Origin: Desulfovibrio piger
Lineage (GTDB): Bacteria > Desulfobacterota > Desulfovibrionia > Desulfovibrionales > Desulfovibrionaceae
NCBI RefSeq assembly: GCF_951793255.1
Contig: NZ_OX636706.1
Span: 2,698,501-2,762,500, forward strand
DNA: 64,000 nt
Direction of reading: 5' to 3'
Both the position numbers and the translations under genes were made by a program. Every line of letters starts with the position of its first letter. The stretch's first letter is position 1. Under the pieces are notes generated by a model that saw only the letters and a program-made list of their open reading frames with translations, was not told the DNA's origin and searched no databases. Of the stretch, positions 7,897-16,495 are shown piece after piece.

Positions 7897-8220
7897 TTAC
7901 TCGATCCTCACGAGCAGTTTTTTCCCGGCATTGAACGTCACACCACGCTTGGGTGGAAGGGACATAGGCTCGCCTGTACGCGGGTTGCGCACCATGCGGG
8001 CGGCCCGTGCTTTTACCTTCAGGCGGCCGATGCCCGGCAGCGTCACGTCATCCCCGGCAGCCAGCCGTGCAGCGCAGGCTTCGGCCAGAGCATCCAGGAC
8101 AACTTCCACGTCCACGGCGTGGAGATCGCGGGCGTCTTCCTCGCGTGTAATGCGCAGCACATCCTTGATCAGTTCCGCCTTGGTGACCAGATGGGGACGC
8201 TGTGTCTGTTCCTGACTCAT
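7897..8220 (-). CDS. HU/IHF-family DNA-binding protein
   Basis: A 107-residue HU-type protein. The C-terminal half shows the HU core: LPGIGRLKVKARAARMVRNP leading into the DNA-gripping arm, and a TFNAGKKL-like end. The N-terminal helices begin TKAELIKDV. It overlaps the Mor-type gene by 4 bases (ATGA). Mu transposition needs host HU and IHF to build the transpososome; a phage-borne copy next to the transposition genes probably serves that role or compacts DNA. Confidence 0.85.
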   Translation of the reverse strand: MSQEQTQRPHLVTKAELIKDVLRITREEDARDLHAVDVEVVLDALAEACAARLAAGDDVTLPGIGRLKVKARAARMVRNPRTGEPMSLPPKRGVTFNAGKKLLVRIE

Positions 8221-8555
8221 TGATCTTCCTCCTGTAACAAAACCCCGGGCAAGACGCCCTGACGCAGGCGCCGCCGGGAACGTTCCGCGCGGATGACCTG
8301 ATAAAGCGTCGATTCGCTCAACTTGTACCGCGCACGCAATTCCAGAACATTGTCGCCGGTGTATTCGTCAAAAATCCTGGCATCCCGGCGAGCCTTATCC
8401 TTCGGCAAATAGATTTGCTCGCCCCCGAACTCCAGCGCAATGCGCGTGGTGACCCGGCGGGCGAGCGTGGTGGTGCCATTCGCGAGCTCTTCCTCGATGA
8501 TGGCCTCTATCTGATTCAGCAGGTCTGAGCCGCGGTTAGTGCCGGACCTCGCCAC
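8217..8555 (-). CDS. mor: Mor-type transcriptional activator of middle/late genes
   Basis: A 112-residue protein of the Mor/C family. The diagnostic GGEQIYLPK segment lies near the middle, followed by RIFDEYTGDNVLELRARY and a C-terminal HTH (LSESTLYQVIRAE). Mor and C of Mu bind inverted repeats and recruit RNA polymerase to promoters lacking a good -35. No separate C gene is visible, so this protein may drive the two identical promoter modules at 26203 and 38695. It overlaps gemA by 20 bases. Confidence 0.85.
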   Translation of the reverse strand: MARSGTNRGSDLLNQIEAIIEEELANGTTTLARRVTTRIALEFGGEQIYLPKDKARRDARIFDEYTGDNVLELRARYKLSESTLYQVIRAERSRRRLRQGVLPGVLLQEEDQ

Positions 8556-9039
8556 AACCGCCTCCGATTATGGGAAGCCCGTCCAGCATGGGCGGCGCAT
8601 CCTGCTCCTTCAGGACCGACAGGCAAATCTCCCGCTTCCGGGGATCGTCGCAGCGGTCGAGCCACCGTTTCAGGGTCTCGATGACAAGCGAGAGCTGCTT
8701 TGTGCTGGCGTCTGCCAGGCCCCTCCCTGTGATACGGCGCACATAGGTGCCGAGGGCCTTCTCGGATCTGTCCCGGACGATGCCGCAATCGGCCATGGTC
8801 AGCCAGAGGGCGCGGACTTTCTTCGCCTGCGGATCATCCACAAGGCGGGCGCCCTTGTGGATGGCCTGGGGCGCGAAGCCGCGCCGCTTCAGTTCTTCCA
8901 TGACGCGCCACTGCTCGCGGGAGTTCGTGCCGCGCAGGGAGTTCTTTCCGATCGTATCGACCAGGAACATCCGGTAGGTCTCGTCATCCATGCCGAGCCG
9001 TGCCTTGGCCATGTGGATCATGCCGATCAGCTTGCTCAT
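8536..9039 (-). CDS. gemA: Phage regulatory protein GemA (Mu gp16-like, DUF1018)
   Basis: A 167-residue DUF1018 protein. The N-terminal IGMIHMAKARLGMDDETYR and the following REQWRVMEELKRRGF segment are typical of GemA. In Mu, GemA affects host gene expression and DNA supercoiling early in infection. An ATG with AGGGGGACGAC upstream sets the start. It lies between gam and the Mor-type gene, the same order as in Mu-like phages. Confidence 0.85.
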   Translation of the reverse strand: MSKLIGMIHMAKARLGMDDETYRMFLVDTIGKNSLRGTNSREQWRVMEELKRRGFAPQAIHKGARLVDDPQAKKVRALWLTMADCGIVRDRSEKALGTYVRRITGRGLADASTKQLSLVIETLKRWLDRCDDPRKREICLSVLKEQDAPPMLDGLPIIGGGCGEVRH

Positions 9040-9048
9040 GTCGTCCCC

Positions 9049-9570
9049 CTATGTCCTGTTGCCTTCCAGCTCCGTTTCGTTGAGCTCGTAGAAAAAGCCG
9101 TCTTCCTGCACCAGCTTGCAGCCCACATCCGCCAGCGTGTTGGGGCCGAGGGTGCGCAGGGCTTCCTTGTCCACTTCTTCCTTGATGCGGATGCAGTTGG
9201 TCATGCCGCGTTCCCTGAGAACGCCCAGCACCCGTTCCCAGGTCATTTTTTTGATGGTCCGCAGGCTGGACGAGACTCTGAAACCGATGGTGCCGAAAGT
9301 CAGCTCGCGGGACTTGCGGCCCTTGAACAACTCTTCCCGCCGGGCCAGGGCGAACTGCATAAGCGCCTGTTCGCGGGCTTCGATGTCTTTTTTCAGCGGT
9401 TCGCAGCGGGCGGCGCATTCCGTTTTCAGTTTGTCCACGTCCTCCTTGAGGGCGATCTCATGCAGACTGATCTGACGCTTGCGGGCGGCTATTTCGGCCA
9501 GGATGGCGTCGGCGTCTTCCACGGTGTTCACGACAGGGATATTGAGGACAGGTTTCACACGCTTCGTCAT
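9049..9570 (-). CDS. gam: Host-nuclease inhibitor Gam
   Basis: A 173-residue Mu Gam homologue, related to the Ku core. It binds double-strand DNA ends as a dimer and shields them from exonucleases. A long coiled coil (residues about 20-85, rich in E, K, A and R) is followed by the conserved RELTFGTIGFR segment. AAGGAG lies 8 bases before the ATG at 9570; a longer in-frame extension upstream lacks a ribosome site. It sits between the transposition ATPase and gemA. Confidence 0.88.
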   Translation of the reverse strand: MTKRVKPVLNIPVVNTVEDADAILAEIAARKRQISLHEIALKEDVDKLKTECAARCEPLKKDIEAREQALMQFALARREELFKGRKSRELTFGTIGFRVSSSLRTIKKMTWERVLGVLRERGMTNCIRIKEEVDKEALRTLGPNTLADVGCKLVQEDGFFYELNETELEGNRT

Positions 9571-9586
9571 GGCTGTTCTCCTTATT

Positions 9587-10762
9587 CTACGGCTGTACCT
9601 GCCGCACGATATCGGCGTCGACGAGGTCAAAGCCAAGTTCCGCCGCCAGATTCATGGCGGCTATGGCAAAATTGCTGATGGCCAGCGGGTAGCCAAGATA
9701 TACTCCGGCGGAATTGAGCCCGCGTGCCACGATCAGCTGGTCATGCAACTCCTCGATCCCGTCCGGGGAAAAAACATCCTCCAGGCAGGCGCCCGCCCTT
9801 TGGAAGCGGAAGGCGAGAAAGTCCCCGGGCTGCTTGATGGGCGGCAGCTCCACCACATCGCAGCGTTGCACCACCTCGCGCACGTCGCTCTGGGTGCTGG
9901 AGAGCTTGTCCCTGAGTTCGGTCTGCCCGATGAGGATGATGGACAGCAGGCGGCGCATGCCGTCCTTGAGTTCCCAGAATCGCTTGAGGGCCTTCAAGGT
10001 GTGCATGTGCAAGTCGTGGGCTTCTTCGATGACGAGGCAGTGCCGGAAGCCCGCACGGCTGGATTCCACCAGCACCTTGTGCAGCTTGCGGGCACGCATC
10101 TCCGGGCTGGACGGCACGCCGGTGCCGGGCGAGACGGTGGAGATGATGGCCTCGGCGATGTGCGGGGCGCGCAGCGGCTTCCCGTTCTTTTCCGATTCCG
10201 CCATGCTCAGGGTGTACGGTTCCACCACGATGACGGATTCCCCGTTGAGGCGCAGACGCTCCACCAGTTCCTCGCGCAGCGTGGACTTGCCGGAGCCGGA
10301 TTCACCAACCACGGCCAGGAAATTGCCGTTGACCGCGGCATCGTGCATGGTCTCACGCACAAAGCGGCTGTCCGGGTTCAGGTAGACATCCTCCACGCCT
10401 TGCGGATCTGCGAAGGGATCGCGCAGCAATTTGAAGTGCTGGCGGGTGGACATCTTGAGGTGCTGTTTACGGATGATCATATCGTTTTCCTCTTGGCTGC
10501 TTTCGCCATTCTTTTCTTTTACGTCCGTTTCTTCGTCTCTGAGCGCCCATTCCGCATCCAGACCGTTCGCGCCCGATTCTTCCAGCAGGGAGATCAGCGC
10601 ATTCTTAAGTCCGGTCCAGTCTGTTTTGGGCGGCAGCCCCTTGCGCAACAATATATTGATGGTCGCGGGGCTCACATTGCAGGCGGCCGCCGCCTGCCGC
10701 TGACTGATTTTATGGACGGCAAACAGGTTTCTGAGCGCCGCCGGATCTGTTAATTGGCGCAT
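9587..10762 (-). CDS. Transposition ATPase, MuB-like AAA+ protein with N-terminal HTH
   Basis: A 391-residue partner of the transposase. Residues 1-45 form a Cro-like HTH (ISQRQAAAACNVSPATINILL). The AAA+ domain carries Walker A GESGSGKST (153-161) and Walker B HCLVIEEAHD (about 241-250), with the arrangement seen in ExeA/TniB-type proteins. MuB-type proteins bind target DNA, stimulate the transposase and give target immunity. The start overlaps the transposase stop by 13 bases, implying coupled translation. Confidence 0.9.
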   Translation of the reverse strand: MRQLTDPAALRNLFAVHKISQRQAAAACNVSPATINILLRKGLPPKTDWTGLKNALISLLEESGANGLDAEWALRDEETDVKEKNGESSQEENDMIIRKQHLKMSTRQHFKLLRDPFADPQGVEDVYLNPDSRFVRETMHDAAVNGNFLAVVGESGSGKSTLREELVERLRLNGESVIVVEPYTLSMAESEKNGKPLRAPHIAEAIISTVSPGTGVPSSPEMRARKLHKVLVESSRAGFRHCLVIEEAHDLHMHTLKALKRFWELKDGMRRLLSIILIGQTELRDKLSSTQSDVREVVQRCDVVELPPIKQPGDFLAFRFQRAGACLEDVFSPDGIEELHDQLIVARGLNSAGVYLGYPLAISNFAIAAMNLAAELGFDLVDADIVRQVQP

Positions 10763-12555
10763 GCCCGTCCCCCTTCAAAGCGGATTACGGTCGCGGGACG
10801 CGGTGCAAAGCGCTCCTGAATGGCCCCGGCCAGCTCTTCCAGCGCCCCTTCCGGCACCTGCACGGGGAAGCGCTTGCGCACCAATGCCATGCAGGCAGCC
10901 GGACCAGCGCTCCATACCTCGCCGCACAGAGCCTTGAGGCGCTGCGCCGCCTGTGCGTGACTAAGCGGCATCGGCGCCGCCTGCGGTGTGTCCACGGGCA
11001 ACGCTTCGCCCTTCCGGCGCAGGTATTGCGGGGCCTCCTTCACGTCCGCCATAATGTCCAGACCGGCATACGGCACACGGTTGTGGGCCTTATGGGCCTT
11101 TTCGGCCTCTTCAAGACTGTCCGTCCCGTAGGCGCGCATCTTGATTTCCTTGAGGGCCGTTTCCGCCGGGGTATCAGGCGCACGGCGGAAGCTTTCGCCG
11201 ATGACCGGAGCTGTGATGTCACGCCCGGCAGCGTCCTTCTCGATGGGCTGGACTTCAAAGCGCAGCTCTTCGCCGCTCGGGAGCTCCTTGATGACCGTGA
11301 TGGCCGGAGCCCGGAAGGGATTGAGGCGCACCACCACGCTGTCGCCCACGCACAGGCCGTGGTAACCCAGCTCGCGCAAGTCGTATTCATGGACTCCACA
11401 AGCCCGGGTATCCACGCTGATGCGGAACTTGCCGTCGATCTTGCGGCGCACGTCCTGCCAGTGGGCGATGGCCTCCAGCACGGAGCGATCCACGGTCTTG
11501 AGCTGTCCGTCCGTGATGCCGATCCAGAGGTTGTTCCGGGGGCGTCCCGCACGCGTCAGAACGGCGTGGGCGTTGAAATGGCGTCGCCACGCATCCGCCT
11601 GTCGCTGGAGCTCTTCAATGGACGGGGTCTCCATGAAGCGCAGCCGGGACTCAAACCCCTTTTCTACCAGATTTTGCAGGCATTCTACCGTGCCCTTGGC
11701 GCGGGGATTGCCCGCTTCATGCGTCAGGGGGATGACACTAAGGTTATCGAGAAAGTCCCGCACAAGGGAGGAAAGGTTGCCGCTGCCCTTGTCCATGAGC
11801 AGCTGGACAGGGACGCCGTGCAGAGGGTCTCTTTCGCCACGATCGCTTATCGCTTCCACCAGTGTCCTGATGACCCCTTGAGCGTCTTCTCCCTTGGCCT
11901 GTTCGTAGCGCAGGTAAAACGCGTCGCTGAAGTGATCCGCGACGATGTAACGGACGACCCTCTGCCCGGCGATCTCCACCAGTTTCCCGGGCTTGTCCTT
12001 GTTATAGATTTTTTCGTCCAGAAGACGCACACCGCCGCCCTTAAGGCGGTAGAGGACGCAGACAGAGGCGTCGATCTCCCATGTGTGGTTGGGGTGCAGG
12101 CTGCGCAGCTCCGTGGCGGGGCGCGCCGCTCCCAGCTGGTCAGGATGGCAGGCGTAGCGGCGCATGGCGCGGGAAAGTGTCGAAGCGCTGGGCATGATGA
12201 CTTCTCCGGTCTCCGGGTTGACGATGCCGAGGCCGTTGGCGGCCAGACGCTCGCGGGCGGCCTTGATGGACGTGATCCGCTTGCCGGTCTGGCGCTCGCT
12301 CAAGTGGGAAAGTCCCCCGACAGCAAGTGCCAGCTCCCGGTCGACGCAGGTCTCGCCCTTGTCCGCCCGCGTTTTGCGTCCGCTGCTCCAGCCCGTATGC
12401 TTTTTGAGAAGGGCGTACACGCTCTTTTTGCTCTTTCCCAGCGTGGCGGCGGCGCGTTCCATGATGCGGCCGCGCTCACCACCAACGGCGGGAGCCGCCG
12501 CAAGTTCCTTTGCCGTTTCGTGCAGAAAATCTTGCTGTGCGGGCGTGAGAGCCAT
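10750..12555 (-). CDS. DDE transposase, MuA-like
   Basis: A 601-residue rve-type transposase that joins the phage ends to target DNA. N-terminal DNA-binding helices (about 1-140) precede the catalytic core, with D162 (WEIDAS), D255 (LMDKGSGN) and E291 (KGTVECLQ) as the DDE triad. A beta-barrel domain follows (about 380-450), then a C-terminal tail expected to contact the AAA+ partner. The length is close to MuA (663) and BcepMu-type transposases. It acts on the terminal repeats at 7454 and 46478. Confidence 0.93.
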   Translation of the reverse strand: MALTPAQQDFLHETAKELAAAPAVGGERGRIMERAAATLGKSKKSVYALLKKHTGWSSGRKTRADKGETCVDRELALAVGGLSHLSERQTGKRITSIKAARERLAANGLGIVNPETGEVIMPSASTLSRAMRRYACHPDQLGAARPATELRSLHPNHTWEIDASVCVLYRLKGGGVRLLDEKIYNKDKPGKLVEIAGQRVVRYIVADHFSDAFYLRYEQAKGEDAQGVIRTLVEAISDRGERDPLHGVPVQLLMDKGSGNLSSLVRDFLDNLSVIPLTHEAGNPRAKGTVECLQNLVEKGFESRLRFMETPSIEELQRQADAWRRHFNAHAVLTRAGRPRNNLWIGITDGQLKTVDRSVLEAIAHWQDVRRKIDGKFRISVDTRACGVHEYDLRELGYHGLCVGDSVVVRLNPFRAPAITVIKELPSGEELRFEVQPIEKDAAGRDITAPVIGESFRRAPDTPAETALKEIKMRAYGTDSLEEAEKAHKAHNRVPYAGLDIMADVKEAPQYLRRKGEALPVDTPQAAPMPLSHAQAAQRLKALCGEVWSAGPAACMALVRKRFPVQVPEGALEELAGAIQERFAPRPATVIRFEGGRACAN

Positions 12556-12569
12556 AGCCGCCCCCCCCT

Positions 12570-13580
12570 TTATTCCCTGTTGTCGTTCATGTCCGTCCCG
12601 TCGTCCTGCGGCAGCTCAAGGTATGCCCGCAAATCGACGTCGATCCCCGCGCCGAGAAGGGCCTCGGCCACGGAATTGGCCAGCACACTGACGCGCTTGT
12701 GTATCCACATGCAGGTTTCGTCCGTGGACCGTTCGTCCTGCATGACCGCGGCGCAGCGGGAGGCAAGGCCCATGACGGCCACGAACACGGCCTGACACTC
12801 GCTGTCCACATCGGCGCGTGCCTGCGCATTGGCCTCATTGCGTGCCGTGACCCTGTCGTCAGGGCTCATGCTGGTCAGCCGGGCCACCTGTTCTTCCAGG
12901 GCGTCCAGCTTTTCGCTTTTTTCCTTGCTGACCTTTTCCTTGGCCTGCATGTCGGCTTCCAGTTCTTTTCTGTCCGCCTTGGCCTTGGCCAGCTCCAGCC
13001 GAAGGTCGGCCAGCTTTTCCTTGACCTCTTCCGGGCCTTCGGCGGCGGCCACGTCATCCAGTATGGCCTGCCGCTCTTCCGGCGGCAGGGCCGCGATGCC
13101 GTTACGCAACAGGCGAAGATCCCGGTAGCCAAGGCCGAGCTTCTCCTGCATCTCCATAAAGTCCCCGCCGAACGCGGCGAGGCTCTGCAAATCTTCGTTG
13201 ATCTTCGTCTTGCTGTACCCATGGGCTGTGCAGAACTCCTCCCAGGTAGTGACGGTCACGGTCTCGCCGCTGGCCCTGTCGGTGACGCGGGCGCCCTTGT
13301 AAGCCTTGCTGTCGCGGATCTGGGCGAACAGCTTGAGCATGGCCACGCGGTTGGCCGTCTCGTTGTACTGAAAGGCGGTGATCATGCCCGCCGCCTCGGC
13401 AACGCGCAGGCTTTGCGCAAGCTGCGCCTTGGGCATCACGGCGGTATCCTGCCGCAATTCGTCCACATAGGCGCGGGTGGTCTGGTCACTCACGATGTCC
13501 GGCGTCGCGGGAGCCGGGCCGTCAAGAGGACGGCGGCCACGGGCAGGGGCGGCGATGACGGGGGTATCCATATCTTTCAT
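12570..13580 (-). CDS. Phage early protein with HTH-like region and long coiled coil, function unknown
   Basis: A 336-residue protein without a family I can name. The middle (about 75-135) has an EEFCTAHGYSKTKINEDL segment that looks like a helix-turn-helix or ParB-like recognition module. Residues about 165-235 form a K/E/A-rich coiled coil, so it probably dimerises. The ATG at 13580 is preferred over TTG at 13583, with AAAGGA upstream. It is the first gene of the transposase-ATPase block, so a DNA-binding or regulatory role in replication is likely. Confidence 0.7.
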   Translation of the reverse strand: MKDMDTPVIAAPARGRRPLDGPAPATPDIVSDQTTRAYVDELRQDTAVMPKAQLAQSLRVAEAAGMITAFQYNETANRVAMLKLFAQIRDSKAYKGARVTDRASGETVTVTTWEEFCTAHGYSKTKINEDLQSLAAFGGDFMEMQEKLGLGYRDLRLLRNGIAALPPEERQAILDDVAAAEGPEEVKEKLADLRLELAKAKADRKELEADMQAKEKVSKEKSEKLDALEEQVARLTSMSPDDRVTARNEANAQARADVDSECQAVFVAVMGLASRCAAVMQDERSTDETCMWIHKRVSVLANSVAEALLGAGIDVDLRAYLELPQDDGTDMNDNRE

Positions 13581-13603
13581 CAAGAATTCCTTTGTGGTTT
13601 GAG

Positions 13604-13690
13604 ACCTCCCCCTTCAGGGGGAAAAGGGAAGTTGACAAGACGGCGAAGCCGATGAAATCCTTTTCCGTAACTCCTCCCTTCAGGGAGGGG
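13604..13690. repeat. Two TTCA-loop hairpins in a 180-base gap
   Basis: CCCCC-TTCA-GGGGG (13608-13621) and CCTCCC-TTCA-GGGAGG (13673-13688) are near copies about 50 bases apart, between the coiled-coil gene and the small HTH gene. No promoter could be assigned. They may be a duplicated transcript-stabilising or terminating structure. Confidence 0.45.
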
Positions 13691-13759
13691 GCGATCCGCA
13701 CGGCCCCTATCCGTCGGTCGCGGAGTCAGTCGGCGGATGGGGCGACTGTGGATTGAAAC

Positions 13760-14074
13760 CTAAAGATACTGTCTGGCCTTGGCCTGCACGCGGGCCGCGA
13801 ACTGGTCACGCTGACGGGAAAGGTCGTCCATATACAGGGTGTACACTTGCATGAGGGCCGCCGGTTTCTCCGTGATGGCCCAGCGGTTCGTCTCCAGCCG
13901 TCGCACCCAGCCGGTACTTTCCAGCATGGCAAGATCCCGGCAAATGGTGCTGGGGCTGCATCCGAGGGCATCGGCGATCTCCTTGTTGGAGAGGCCGTCC
14001 AGCACCCGCTGGAAAAGCAGCTCCACGATCTTCAGGACACGGACGGGGGCCGCGTCGGTCGTCGGATGTCTCAT
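13760..14074 (-). CDS. Small winged-HTH regulator
   Basis: A 104-residue DNA-binding protein. Residues about 25-60 are an IclR/GntR-like HTH (GLSNKEIADALGCSPSTICRDL) followed by a wing, STGWVRRLETNRW. The C-terminus is a short helix pair. The ATG at 14074 overlaps the stop of the upstream gene (ATGA), which fixes the start. It probably regulates early phage transcription; the partner is unknown. Confidence 0.75.
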   Translation of the reverse strand: MRHPTTDAAPVRVLKIVELLFQRVLDGLSNKEIADALGCSPSTICRDLAMLESTGWVRRLETNRWAITEKPAALMQVYTLYMDDLSRQRDQFAARVQAKARQYL

Positions 14075-14796
14075 ATCCACCACCTCGGCTGCGCTGCCAG
14101 CTCAAACGGCTGGGGCGCGTCATCGCTTGCCGCCATGCGCACCTGGTTGAGCGGGATGCCCAGCTTGCGGGCATGGGCTATGGCGTCAGCCACGCCCTCG
14201 CTTTCACGCATCCCGTCAAGCAGCAGCACGACGAGGGCATCGCATGTTTCCAGCATCCGCAAAGAGGCCTCTTTCCAGAAGGGGTAATCCGTAGGCAGGC
14301 CGCGATCCGCCGAACAGGCGGCGTGCCGCATGGCCACCGGGCACATGACCCGCCAGCCGGAACGGGCGAACCACGCCGCGCACTGGCTGGCGATATCCGC
14401 ACGGGCTGCCCGCTTGGGGGCCTCGGGATGATGGTAGGAGGTGACGACGCACAGAACGGCGGGGTGGTCATCCAGCGCCCAGGTGGCGTCGGCAAGGCCC
14501 ACGTTTTCCACAAACCAGAGCTTGCCTTCGTCAAGCCAGCTTTCCGGCACGCGGCGCCCATGGGCGTGGCCGCAGGCGGGGCAGTGCCAGCTCAAGGTCA
14601 GCTCAAACGCGGTGCTCTGATAATTGTCCCGCCGGGTGATCTCGCACACGGCCATGTCCGGGACGGCATGCGGGGGCTCAGGGTTGTAATGCGGGACGCT
14701 TGCCGCCTGCACAAGGCGGCCGGGCCAGTCCTTCTTGAACCGGGGCGGTTCCACCTTGCGCCATTCAATGAGGGAATCAGGGTTGCACAGGCGCAT
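14071..14796 (-). CDS. Phage protein with Zn-binding segment and C-terminal DUF1937-like domain
   Basis: A 241-residue protein. The N-terminal part contains CPACGHAH (residues about 74-81), a probable half of a zinc site. The C-terminal 100 residues resemble DUF1937 / nucleoside deoxyribosyltransferase-like folds: GWRVMCPVAMRHA, YPFWKEASLRMLETCDALVVLLL, SEGVADAIAHARKLGIPL. Such domains may act on nucleotides or modified bases, but activity is not shown for most. GAGGT lies 6 bases upstream of the ATG. It is an early operon member. Confidence 0.65.
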   Translation of the reverse strand: MRLCNPDSLIEWRKVEPPRFKKDWPGRLVQAASVPHYNPEPPHAVPDMAVCEITRRDNYQSTAFELTLSWHCPACGHAHGRRVPESWLDEGKLWFVENVGLADATWALDDHPAVLCVVTSYHHPEAPKRAARADIASQCAAWFARSGWRVMCPVAMRHAACSADRGLPTDYPFWKEASLRMLETCDALVVLLLDGMRESEGVADAIAHARKLGIPLNQVRMAASDDAPQPFELAAQPRWWI

Positions 14797-14799
14797 GGT

Positions 14800-15306
14800 C
14801 TACCTCGCAAAGCTGGTGGTCATGTCTTCCACCTTCAGGATGTGCGGCAGGCAAAGGTACTCGACGCGGAAGGAATGCACGCGGCCGGTCACGCCCTTCA
14901 CAAAGATGATCGCCTCTCCAAAGGTGTCGGTCTCAAAGTGGGCAAGGCCGATCTCGGGCAGCCGGTCCGTAATGGCGAGGCCCGCCGCCTCTTCCGGGCT
15001 GGAGGCTTCCACCACGGGCGCGGTCTCCCAGGCGTCCTCGACGCCGTCACAGGCCTCTTCCGCAAGGCAGCGGTAGTCCTGCACGGGCAGCGGGGCCTCC
15101 GTAACCTCGGGCCGCACCAGCCCGCCGATCTCGTCCGCGACACCGCGCAGGGTGGCGATGACGCGGCGCAGCGTATCCCACTGATCCGTGGTCACATGGC
15201 CGGAAAAGGCGGCCAGTTCCGCGCAGGCGCTAAAAATGTCCTGGGCGGGGGTGGTGACGGGGGCTTGCGTTTCCATAGCGGGGGTGATATCTGTCTTTTC
15301 ACTCAT
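14800..15306 (-). CDS. Hypothetical phage early protein
   Basis: A 168-residue acidic protein with no family I recognise. The ATG at 15306 has AGGTG at a good distance; an in-frame GTG at 15315 is less likely. The N-terminus is low in complexity (T/P/A-rich). The rest is predicted globular, with an EEAAGLAITDRLPEIGLAHF segment. It ends 4 bases before the DUF1937-like gene, so the two are co-expressed. Confidence 0.6.
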   Translation of the reverse strand: MSEKTDITPAMETQAPVTTPAQDIFSACAELAAFSGHVTTDQWDTLRRVIATLRGVADEIGGLVRPEVTEAPLPVQDYRCLAEEACDGVEDAWETAPVVEASSPEEAAGLAITDRLPEIGLAHFETDTFGEAIIFVKGVTGRVHSFRVEYLCLPHILKVEDMTTSFAR

Positions 15307-15315
15307 ATCGTTCAC

Positions 15316-15564
15316 CTATTTGGTGGAGGCGGGGCTGTTGTTGGCTCCGCCTTTTTTGTTTTGGGATTCGTAGTGGTTCCTAAGTGTGGAATGGAAGCCG
15401 TAGTTCCAATACCAAACCGCCAAGTGGCGAGCGCAATACCGTATGCCCTCCACCGTCTTCTTTGTCTTGGAAAGGGAGCAGTCCACGGCATACTCGGCAC
15501 CAAGAGAAAAGCCTCTGGCAAACGCTTCCTTGACAAATTTTTCCAGCTCCCGTTCCCTGCTCAT
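15316..15564 (-). CDS. Small hypothetical phage protein
   Basis: An 82-residue basic protein, K/R- and aromatic-rich (YCARHLAVWYWNYGF), family unknown. Its ATG overlaps the stop of the BcepMu gp16-like gene (ATGA), consistent with translational coupling in the early operon. Confidence 0.55.
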   Translation of the reverse strand: MSRERELEKFVKEAFARGFSLGAEYAVDCSLSKTKKTVEGIRYCARHLAVWYWNYGFHSTLRNHYESQNKKGGANNSPASTK

Positions 15565-15782
15565 GCCGTCCTCCTTTCGTCCGTCGGCTCACCTTCCTTG
15601 ATGCCGAGCGCCACGGCGATGTCGTGCGCCACGCCGTAATTACCCTTGGCGCGATCCCGCAACAGCTCCTGCACCACGCGGACGGGAAAATTGTTGGCTC
15701 GCGCCCATGCGGCGGCGGTGAGGCCCTGCGCTTGCAGCCACTCCCGCGCCTCGGCGCGTGTGCGCAGCTTCTTCTTTTTCAT
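15561..15782 (-). CDS. DNA-binding protein, BcepMu gp16-like
   Basis: A 73-residue protein matching the BcepMu gp16 type: LRTRAEAREWLQAQGLTAAAWARANNFPVRVVQELL followed by a basic turn and IAVALGIKEG. The central helices form a compact HTH. In BcepMu the counterpart lies next to the early/repressor region and is thought to be a Ner-like regulator. GGAG lies 8 bases before the ATG. Confidence 0.75.
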   Translation of the reverse strand: MKKKKLRTRAEAREWLQAQGLTAAAWARANNFPVRVVQELLRDRAKGNYGVAHDIAVALGIKEGEPTDERRTA

Positions 15783-15982
15783 CGATAATCTCCTTTGTGG
15801 GTAAAGCCCGGATTATGCCGCTCCGGGCGGGCGTCCCGCATGGGCTTGCGGTATTCGCCGTTGCACGCTGCTCCGCGAGGTGAACGGAGGTCTACACGGT
15901 CGCGGTAGTCGGGGCTCAGGCCCTCGTGGGGCTCCGGCCCGCTTTGAGGTTTCCGGCTCCTCTGGTAGACTCTCTCATCCAC
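15779..15982 (-). CDS. Small basic hypothetical protein at the head of the early operon
   Basis: A 67-residue R/P-rich reading frame of unknown family. Support comes from position: its stop overlaps the next start by 4 bases, and its 3' end contains the next gene's ribosome site (AAAGGAG). The start is GTG at 15982 with no clear Shine-Dalgarno, so the true 5' end is uncertain. Confidence 0.4.
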   Translation of the reverse strand: MDERVYQRSRKPQSGPEPHEGLSPDYRDRVDLRSPRGAACNGEYRKPMRDARPERHNPGFTHKGDYR

Positions 15983-16026
15983 AGTTAATCCAACCCCGGA
16001 ACCGCTCCGGGAAAAGGAGCCGGAAA
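15950..16026. repeat. 12-bp perfect inverted repeat flanking the gene divergence
   Basis: TTTCCGGCTCCT (15950-15961) and AGGAGCCGGAAA (16015-16026) are exact inverted copies 53 bp apart. The right copy contains the ribosome site of the 16028 gene. They could form a hairpin across the divergent starts or mark the edge of an inserted gene. Confidence 0.6.
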
Positions 16027-16027
16027 T

Positions 16028-16495
16028 ATGGACATCACCAAGGATATGCAGGTTAAGGTTCTTGAGTATTTAAAAAATTTGGATGGTTATGCTTTTCCAG
16101 AATCTTTCGTTGAGGACATGGTCTCTATTGCCGGGAGTGAATATGACGCCTATCAGCTTTTAAAGTACCTTTCCGCCCATGAGCTCATTGAAGGACGAGT
16201 CGTGTGGAAAGGCTGCTTGTTATATCAAAGGCTCTCCATTACTCACCTTGGGCTTGATAGTCTTATGGACGATGGGGGACGAACGGCTGAAAATCAGCAT
16301 AGGTTTGTCACTCTGGATGCAAACTCGGTGGAATTGATTTGCGCCTTGATACGGCAGAGTTCTCTTGGCCAGCAGGAACAAAATAGCCTTGTTCAAAAAG
16401 TTCAGCGCCTTTCAGGGGAGACTCTAAAGCGCGCCATGGGCAAAACTGTGGATGTGGTTGTTCAGCATCTGGTGGAAGAATTTCTGTCAAAATGA
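16028..16495 (+). CDS. Cargo (moron) gene, winged-helix-like hypothetical protein
   Basis: A 155-residue protein on the strand opposite to the surrounding early genes and clearly richer in AT. The N-terminal 75 residues look like a winged helix (VKVLEYLKNL, YDAYQLLKYLSAHELIEGRVVW, ITHLGLDSL). The C-terminal part is helical (EFLSK end). AAGGAG lies 8 bases before the ATG. Orientation, composition and own ribosome site suggest a horizontally acquired gene expressed in the lysogen. Function is unknown; defence or exclusion is a guess. Confidence 0.65.
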   Translation: MDITKDMQVKVLEYLKNLDGYAFPESFVEDMVSIAGSEYDAYQLLKYLSAHELIEGRVVWKGCLLYQRLSITHLGLDSLMDDGGRTAENQHRFVTLDANSVELICALIRQSSLGQQEQNSLVQKVQRLSGETLKRAMGKTVDVVVQHLVEEFLSK

